28,475 bases of DNA from an uncultured Clostridium sp. (GTDB taxonomy: Bacteria; Bacillota; Clostridia; TANB77; CAG-508): assembly GCA_900556695.1 (NCBI GenBank), contig USQA01000002.1, positions 1 to 28,475 on the forward strand. Direction: 5' to 3'. The notes under the pieces were generated by a model, which was given only the letters and a program-made list of their open reading frames with translations, made no database searches and had not been told where the DNA came from. The position numbers were made by a program, and so were the translations under genes. Shown here in pieces: positions 27,103 through 28,475 of this stretch (positions are counted from its first letter, which is position 1; each line of letters begins with the position of its first letter).

Positions 27103-27450
27103 ATGACAAAATTAGAATGTGTAGTTAAAGCTATGGATGATAAACTAGCAACTCATATAGTTGCTATTGATATGCAAGAGGCAAGTCCTATATTTGATAC
27201 TTTTGTATTGTGTACAGCTAGTAATGAAAGATTAATGCAGGCTATTATGCAAAATATTAAAGATGAATGTGAAAAAAACAATTTTGAGATCAAAAGTATT
27301 GAAGGTTTAAGGAATTCAAAATGGTTACTTATTGATCTTGGTGATATTGTATGTCACATTTTTGAAGCTGAAGAACGCGAAAGTTATAATTTAGAAAAAT
27401 TATGGGGTGATATGCCACATATTAATGTTGAAGGAATGCTGGCAAAATGA
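27103..27450 (+). CDS. rsfS: Ribosomal silencing factor RsfS
   Basis: A 115-residue RsfS (YbeB/DUF143), which binds L14 of the large subunit and blocks subunit joining in starvation. Recognisable segments are DTFVLCTASNERLMQAI, then SKWLLIDLGDIVCHIF and ERESYNLEKLWGD. It starts directly after the nadD-yqeK stop, with AAAGGAG inside the end of that gene, and its stop overlaps the following methyltransferase start (ATGA). Length is normal. Confidence 0.95.
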   Translation: MTKLECVVKAMDDKLATHIVAIDMQEASPIFDTFVLCTASNERLMQAIMQNIKDECEKNNFEIKSIEGLRNSKWLLIDLGDIVCHIFEAEERESYNLEKLWGDMPHINVEGMLAK

Positions 27451-28157
27451 GTTATGAAAATTTTGCTTATTACTATGATAGTCTTATGGAACCACAATTT
27501 TATGATGACTATCATGCATTCATTTATAAACACTGCCAATTTAATGAAGTCTTAGAATTAGGATGTGGAACTGGTGAAATAGCTATTCGATTATCAAAAG
27601 ATGGTAAACACGTTTTTGCATCTGATTTATCATTAGATATGTTAGAAGTTGCAAAGCAAAAAGCAATGGCTGAAAATGTAAATTTAATACTCCAACGTGT
27701 TGATATGAGTGATTTTTCTACATCTCATCAGGTTGATTTGGTGTTATGTCTTTGCGATTCAATAAATTATCTGTTAAATCCTGAAGATGTTTTAAAAACG
27801 TTTCAAAATGTATATTCATCATTAAAGGACAATGGGACTTTTATTTTTGATATTGATAGTTTATACAAAATGAATGTTATTTTAAAAAATTATCATGAGG
27901 ATGAAGAAGATGAAGAATTTTCTTTTCATTGGCATGTAGAAACATTAGAAGATGGCTATGTGCATCATCATCTTCGTATTGAAGATAAAATTGAAAATGA
28001 AATAGTTGATGAAAATCATTTTCAAAAAACATATACTGTATCACAGTATGTCTATTGGCTTAATGAAATTGGATTTATTGATATTAAATATTATAGTGAT
28101 TTTGAAGAATACCATGAAGATTGTGAACGCATTATCTTTGTTTGTAGAAAGGGGTAA
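27447..28157 (+). CDS. Class I SAM-dependent methyltransferase
   Basis: A 236-residue Rossmann-fold methyltransferase. Motif I is LELGCGTGEIAIRLS (about 36-50, binding SAM), motif II VFASDLSLDMLEVAK, and motif IV VDLVLCLCDSINYLLN. The order yqeH...rsfS then this methyltransferase is common in Firmicutes, where the gene is often called yqeM; its substrate is not established. It overlaps rsfS by four bases, so it is translationally coupled, and is followed 3 bp later by mtnN, which would destroy the S-adenosylhomocysteine the enzyme releases. Confidence 0.88.
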   Translation: MSYENFAYYYDSLMEPQFYDDYHAFIYKHCQFNEVLELGCGTGEIAIRLSKDGKHVFASDLSLDMLEVAKQKAMAENVNLILQRVDMSDFSTSHQVDLVLCLCDSINYLLNPEDVLKTFQNVYSSLKDNGTFIFDIDSLYKMNVILKNYHEDEEDEEFSFHWHVETLEDGYVHHHLRIEDKIENEIVDENHFQKTYTVSQYVYWLNEIGFIDIKYYSDFEEYHEDCERIIFVCRKG

Positions 28158-28160
28158 ATC

Positions 28161-28475
28161 ATGATTGGAATAATTGGAGCAATGGCAGAAGAGGTTTTAG
28201 AAATAAAAAAATTAATGGTAATGAATCAACAAAAGGAATATCAAGGATATATATTTTATGAAGGAACACTTAATAATAAAGGTATTGTATTATTACAGGG
28301 TGGAATTGGTAAAGTCAATGCTGCTATTGCAACAACATTGCTGTTTACACATTATTCTATAGATTATGTCATTAATATCGGATCAGCTGGCGGACTTCAT
28401 TCTCATCAGAATGTTGGAGATGTTGTGATTTCGTCACAAGTTGTTCATCATGATGTAGATGTGACTGCATTTGGA
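28161..28475 (+). CDS. mtnN: 5'-methylthioadenosine/S-adenosylhomocysteine nucleosidase, 3' end cut by window
   Basis: The first 105 residues of MtnN (Pfs). The start IGIIGAMAEEV contains the conserved Glu near residue 12, followed by LLQGGIGKVNAAI and NIGSAGGLHSH, all family signatures. The enzyme cleaves adenine from SAH and methylthioadenosine. AAAGGGG lies before ATG 28161. The remaining roughly 125 residues lie outside the window. Confidence 0.93.
   Translation, partial: MIGIIGAMAEEVLEIKKLMVMNQQKEYQGYIFYEGTLNNKGIVLLQGGIGKVNAAIATTLLFTHYSIDYVINIGSAGGLHSHQNVGDVVISSQVVHHDVDVTAFG

Overview
The window has two dissimilar parts. Positions 1 to about 21,520 look like an uncultured low-GC gut-type Clostridia genome carrying a small mobilizable element. 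Positions about 21,530 to 28,475 look like a different Bacillota genome, probably Erysipelotrichia/Coprobacillaceae. In the left part Arg is almost always AGA, ATA is common for Ile, and CGG is avoided. In the right part CGT is frequent, ATT dominates, and CGG is an ordinary Arg codon. The switch falls inside one open frame whose N-terminus belongs to the mobile element and whose remainder is ParC lacking its first ~150 residues. I read this as a chimeric contig, or less likely an insertion into parC.

Layout of the left part: the 3' part of a YgjV-type membrane protein; an Fe-S/sulfur-transfer cluster (sufD-like, NUDIX, sufS, sufU), a nucleotidyltransferase-like/unknown pair, and mnmA, which uses sulfur supplied by a cysteine desulfurase; a prepilin-like GLUG surface protein; a MacB-like ABC exporter; a permuted papain-fold protein; metK; a long-chain acyl-CoA synthetase-like enzyme; a MATE transporter fused to a cytidylate-kinase-like domain; a convergent M14 peptidase; tmRNA; and a tRNA-Gly. 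The element follows: a small unknown gene, a large serine recombinase behind a promoter, leader ORF and terminator, an oriT-like hairpin cluster, and a MobV-type relaxase.

The main discovery is a candidate four-base genetic-code system. Three conserved genes (sufS, metK, M14 peptidase) are each broken by the same event: an in-frame CGG followed by A, exactly where the family has a glycine. Reading the four bases CGGA as one glycine restores full-length proteins of 407, 380 and 307 residues. By eye these are the only in-frame CGG codons in about 5,250 codons of the left chromosomal genes. A tRNA-Gly at 17122-17195 has the anticodon loop CTTCCGA, with G37 where bacterial tRNA-Gly normally has A, plus a disturbed anticodon stem. 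Its UCCG (positions 34-37) is the exact reverse complement of CGGA. The right part acts as an internal control: there CGGA occurs twice in frame and is read simply as Arg plus the next codon. I infer that the left organism uses a natural quadruplet-decoding, frameshift-suppressing tRNA-Gly for CGGA.

Layout of the right part: a 5'-truncated parC, convergent sigK-like sigma factor, then a ribosome-assembly/NAD operon yqeH, yhbY, nadD-yqeK fusion, rsfS, a class I methyltransferase, and the start of mtnN, cut by the window end.
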